A DNA stretch of 45,870 nucleotides. Source: Acidobacteriota bacterium. Lineage in GTDB: Bacteria; Acidobacteriota; Terriglobia; Bryobacterales; Bryobacteraceae. The notes beneath the pieces are model-generated. The model ran no database searches. It was not told where the DNA came from and was given only the letters and a program-made list of their open reading frames with translations. The stretch is taken from NCBI GenBank assembly GCA_021813825.1, contig JAKAJI010000003.1, forward strand, positions 1 through 45,870. Direction: 5' to 3'. The position numbers and the translations under genes are program-made. Below, piece by piece: positions 42,813 through 45,870 of this stretch (the stretch's first letter is position 1; every line of letters begins with the position of its first letter).

Positions 42813-45800
42813 TTAGCCGGCCAGGACTTCCACGGAATCCGGTCCGCAGATTCTCTCCACCTCGGCCCGGAATTCCTTATCCGGTCGCACCTTGGCGGCA
42901 ACATCCAGGATAACGGAAAAATCGCGCGTCTTCTCCAAACGCAGACGCACGTTCGACTCCCCCCGCTTCCGCTCGAACAGGCGCGACAACTCCTCTGCCC
43001 GGCCCGAAGCGTCGCCATTCGAACCCAAGCCCACGCGAATCGAGATCAGCGAAGGCAGGTTCACCCGGGCATTCTCGAGCGGCACCAGGCTTTGGATCGA
43101 CACCTTCGGCGCCGCGTTTTCTTCCGGCAGAATCAGGCCCCGCACCAGCATCGGCTTGTCCTCGACCAGGGCATACTGTACGGCATCGAACTGCGCCGCA
43201 AACGCCATCCCCTCCAGGCTCCCCTTACGATCCTCGATCGTCATGGAAGCCCACAGCTTACCCTCCTTGTTCCGCCGCTTCTGGATTCCCGTCAGCACGC
43301 CGCAGATCGCCACGTCGGTTCCTCGCGGCAACTCCTCCAACCCTTCGGTGGAATGCGTCGCCAACTCCGCGATCTTGTCTTCAAACTCATCGAGCGGATG
43401 GCCGGTGACGTAAATGCCCAACAGTTCCTTCTCGCCGGATAGCTTCTCCGGCTTCGTCCAGTCGGGCACGTCCGGCAATGGCGCCTCCGCCGGCGCGCCG
43501 CCTTCGCCAAAATCCCCGAACAAACCCGCCTGCCCGCTTTCCCGGTCCTTCCACGCCCGTTGGCCTGTCTCCATCGCCGCTTCCACCGCCGCGAACAACT
43601 GCGCCCGGTTCCCGGCGAGTGAATCCATCGCCCCGGCACGGATCAGGCTTTCGATCATCCGGCGATTCACGCTCGAAAGATTCACGCGCTCGCAGAAATC
43701 GTACAGCGTTTGGAAGCGGCCGCCCGAGGCGCGGGCAGCTTCCACCGACTCGATCGCCGCGCCGCCGACATTCTTAATCGCGCCCAGCCCGAACCGGATG
43801 CCGGACTCGCTCGGCGTGAAGTTCTTACCGGAAACGTTGATATCGGGCGGAAGCACCGCGATGCCCATGTCGCGGCACTCGTTAATGTACTTCACCACCT
43901 TGGCCGTATTGCCGGTTTCCGATGTCAGCAGCGCCGACATGAACTCCTGCGGGTAGTGGGCCTTCAGGTATGCCGTGACGTAAGCCAGATAGGCATAGGC
44001 CATCGAGTGCGACTTGTTGAAGCCGTAGCCGGCGAACTGCTCCATCAGGTCGAACGTCTTGCCTGCCTTCTTCTCGTTGAATCCCCGCTCCTTGGCCCCG
44101 TTCAGGAACCGCTCGCGCTGCTTGGCCATCTCGGCGGCGTTCTTCTTGCCCATCGCGCGGCGCAGCAGGTCCGCTTCTCCTAACGAGTAGCCCGCCAGGC
44201 GGTTGGCCACCTGCATCACCTGCTCCTGGTAGACCATGATCCCGTAGGTCTCTTCGAGAATCTCGCGGAGCACCGGGAAGTCGTACACCACCTGCTTGCG
44301 GCCGTGCTTGCGGTCGATGAAGTCGTCCACCACGCCGCCCTGGATCGGGCCGGGACGGTAAAGGGCGTTCAGAGCGCACAGGTCCTCGATGCGCGTCGGC
44401 TGATACTTGCGCAGTATGTCGCGCATCCCGGCGGATTCAAACTGGAACACGCCGCTCGTGAACCCGCGCGAGAAGATCTGGTAGGTCTTTTCGTCGTCGA
44501 GCGGCAGATCGTCAATTGAGATCTTCCGTCCGGTCCGCGCCTCGATCATTTCGAGCGCGTCGTAGACGATGTCGAGCGTTGTCAGGCCGAGGAAGTCCAT
44601 CTTGAGAAGCGCCAGCTTCTCCAGCCCCGACATGTCGTACTGCGTAACAATTTCGTCTTTGTTCGTCTTGTAGAGAGGAACGAGTTCGCGCAGCGGCACC
44701 GGACTGATGACGACACCCGCCGCGTGCATGCCCGCGTTCCGCGCCATCCCCTCGATGCGCAGGCTGACGTCGAGCACTTCCTTCACCCGCGGGTCCTTCC
44801 GCGCCGCCTCCTCAAACCCGGGCTCCTGCGCGATCGCGTCTTTCAGCTTGATGTTGAGCTGGTTCGGAACCAGCTTCGTGACCCGGTCCACCTCGCCGAA
44901 GGTCATGTCGAGCGCGCGCCCGACGTCCTTGATCGCCGCCCGCGCGGCCAGCGAGCCGAAGGTGATGATCTGCGCCACCTGTTCGCGGCCGTACTTCTCG
45001 GTGACGTACTGAATCACCTCGCCGCGCCGCCGCGTGTGGAAGTCCACGTCGATATCGGGCATCGACACGCGCTCGGGGTTGAGGAACCGCTCAAACAGCA
45101 GTCCGTACTGCAGCGGATCGACGTCGGTGATGCCCATGGCATAGCTCACCAGGCTGCCCGCCGCCGAGCCGCGCCCGGGGCCGACCGGAATGCCGTTCGA
45201 TTTCGCGAACCGGATGAAGTCCCAGACGATGAGGAAGTAGCCCGGAAACTTCATCTGCCGGATGATCCCGATTTCGCGGTCGAGCCTTTCTGCATACTCG
45301 GCCAGGTCGTGCTTCAGCAGGCCGGCTTTCTGCATGGCCTCGAGCTTCGGCCGCCGTGCTTCGAAACCCTGCCGCACCACGTATTCGAAATACGTGTCGG
45401 TCGAGTGACCTTCCGGCACGTCGAAACGCGGGAACGGCTCCTTCACTTTTTCCAGCGACACCTGGCAGCGCTGCGCGATCTCCCACGTGCGGTCGAGCGC
45501 GTCCTCCACCTCGCCGAACAGCGTCATCATCTCGTCGCGGCTCTTGAGATAAAAGTCCGGCCGGTCGAAGCGCATCCGGTTGGTGTCCGACATCGTCTTG
45601 CCGGTCTGGATGCACAGCAGGATCTCGTGCGCCCTCGCGTCGTCGCGTTCGAGGTAATGGGCGTCGTTGGTGGCCACCAGCGGCAGACCGGTGTCCGACG
45701 CCAGGCGGTAGATCAGCGGCAGCACCGCGCGGTCCTTGTCGAGTCCGTGGTCCTGCAACTCGAGGAAGAAGTTCTCCCGCCCGAACAGGTCCGTGTACTC

Positions 45801-45870
45801 GTACGCCAGACGCTTGGCTTCTTCGTACCGGTCGGCCAGCAGCGTCTCGTTGATGTCGCCGCGCAGGCAC
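42813..45870 (-). CDS. dnaE: DNA polymerase III subunit alpha (N-terminus outside the window)
   Basis: The open frame runs 1018 codons from the right edge (first full codon at 45869) to a TAA at 42813. The end of the PHP domain is present, followed by the polymerase core with the catalytic Asp pair in PDIDVDF (near 45050-45070) and the finger region with [20 protein letters not shown]. The C-terminal OB domain has [16 protein letters not shown]. It is the replicative polymerase of the holoenzyme. Roughly the first 150 residues are missing beyond the edge. It heads the operon with accA and the small membrane protein. Confidence 0.97.
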   Translation of the reverse strand, partial: CLRGDINETLLADRYEEAKRLAYEYTDLFGRENFFLELQDHGLDKDRAVLPLIYRLASDTGLPLVATNDAHYLERDDARAHEILLCIQTGKTMSDTNRMRFDRPDFYLKSRDEMMTLFGEVEDALDRTWEIAQRCQVSLEKVKEPFPRFDVPEGHSTDTYFEYVVRQGFEARRPKLEAMQKAGLLKHDLAEYAERLDREIGIIRQMKFPGYFLIVWDFIRFAKSNGIPVGPGRGSAAGSLVSYAMGITDVDPLQYGLLFERFLNPERVSMPDIDVDFHTRRRGEVIQYVTEKYGREQVAQIITFGSLAARAAIKDVGRALDMTFGEVDRVTKLVPNQLNIKLKDAIAQEPGFEEAARKDPRVKEVLDVSLRIEGMARNAGMHAAGVVISPVPLRELVPLYKTNKDEIVTQYDMSGLEKLALLKMDFLGLTTLDIVYDALEMIEARTGRKISIDDLPLDDEKTYQIFSRGFTSGVFQFESAGMRDILRKYQPTRIEDLCALNALYRPGPIQGGVVDDFIDRKHGRKQVVYDFPVLREILEETYGIMVYQEQVMQVANRLAGYSLGEADLLRRAMGKKNAAEMAKQRERFLNGAKERGFNEKKAGKTFDLMEQFAGYGFNKSHSMAYAYLAYVTAYLKAHYPQEFMSALLTSETGNTAKVVKYINECRDMGIAVLPPDINVSGKNFTPSESGIRFGLGAIKNVGGAAIESVEAARASGGRFQTLYDFCERVNLSSVNRRMIESLIRAGAMDSLAGNRAQLFAAVEAAMETGQRAWKDRESGQAGLFGDFGEGGAPAEAPLPDVPDWTKPEKLSGEKELLGIYVTGHPLDEFEDKIAELATHSTEGLEELPRGTDVAICGVLTGIQKRRNKEGKLWASMTIEDRKGSLEGMAFAAQFDAVQYALVEDKPMLVRGLILPEENAAPKVSIQSLVPLENARVNLPSLISIRVGLGSNGDASGRAEELSRLFERKRGESNVRLRLEKTRDFSVILDVAAKVRPDKEFRAEVERICGPDSVEVLAG

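Overview
The window is about 46 kb of GC-rich bacterial chromosome with almost no gene-free space. It carries no tRNA, rRNA, CRISPR array, insertion sequence or prophage gene that I could recognise. The gene content suggests a member of the Acidobacteriota, probably close to Solibacter/Bryobacter. The clues are a Tol-Pal operon whose Pal carries an Ig-like domain, an AroD-AroE fusion, Tat-type signal peptides on TIM-barrel enzymes, and frequent GTG/TTG starts. This placement is inference from gene content, not from a phylogeny.

Region 1 (1-15371, + strand) is the translation supercluster. It starts with the tail of tuf, then runs through the S10 operon (rpsJ to rpsQ), the spc operon (rplN to secY), map-infA-rpmJ and the alpha operon (rpsM, rpsK, rpsD, rpoA, rplQ). 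The adk gene often found between secY and map is absent. In its place is a 109-bp gap with a sigma-54-like -24/-12 element and a leader hairpin. A terminator-like hairpin lies between rpsK and rpsD, and another ends the cluster after rplQ.

Region 2 (15447-24670): recN is on the minus strand and diverges from a Tol-Pal envelope operon (tolQ, tolR, a TolA/TonB-like protein, tolB, pal, cpoB). The operon starts from a recognisable promoter beside a perfect 16-bp palindrome. A DeoC-like protein lacking the usual Schiff-base lysine and a bifunctional dehydroquinate dehydratase/shikimate dehydrogenase follow on the same strand.

Region 3 (24680-32671) is mixed metabolism. It holds a small secreted peptide paired with an amidase, a secreted GH27 alpha-galactosidase, a diadenylate cyclase fused to a YbbR-like domain, a lone larE, a HI0933-type flavoprotein, a DUF2461 protein and murB.

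Region 4 (32696-35298) is the most interesting part. A membrane fatty-acid desaturase is preceded by three TATTA(C/G) repeats spaced exactly 11 bp apart. It is followed by an intramembrane-sensing histidine kinase and an OmpR/PhoB-type response regulator. Regulators of that family typically bind direct repeats at this spacing, so a self-contained membrane-lipid sensing circuit is a reasonable hypothesis.

Region 5 (35343-45870) has two exported TIM-barrel proteins on the + strand. On the minus strand are a MacA-like adaptor with its ATPase but no permease, a hybrid histidine kinase, and a dnaE-accA-small membrane protein operon. dnaE runs off the right edge of the window.
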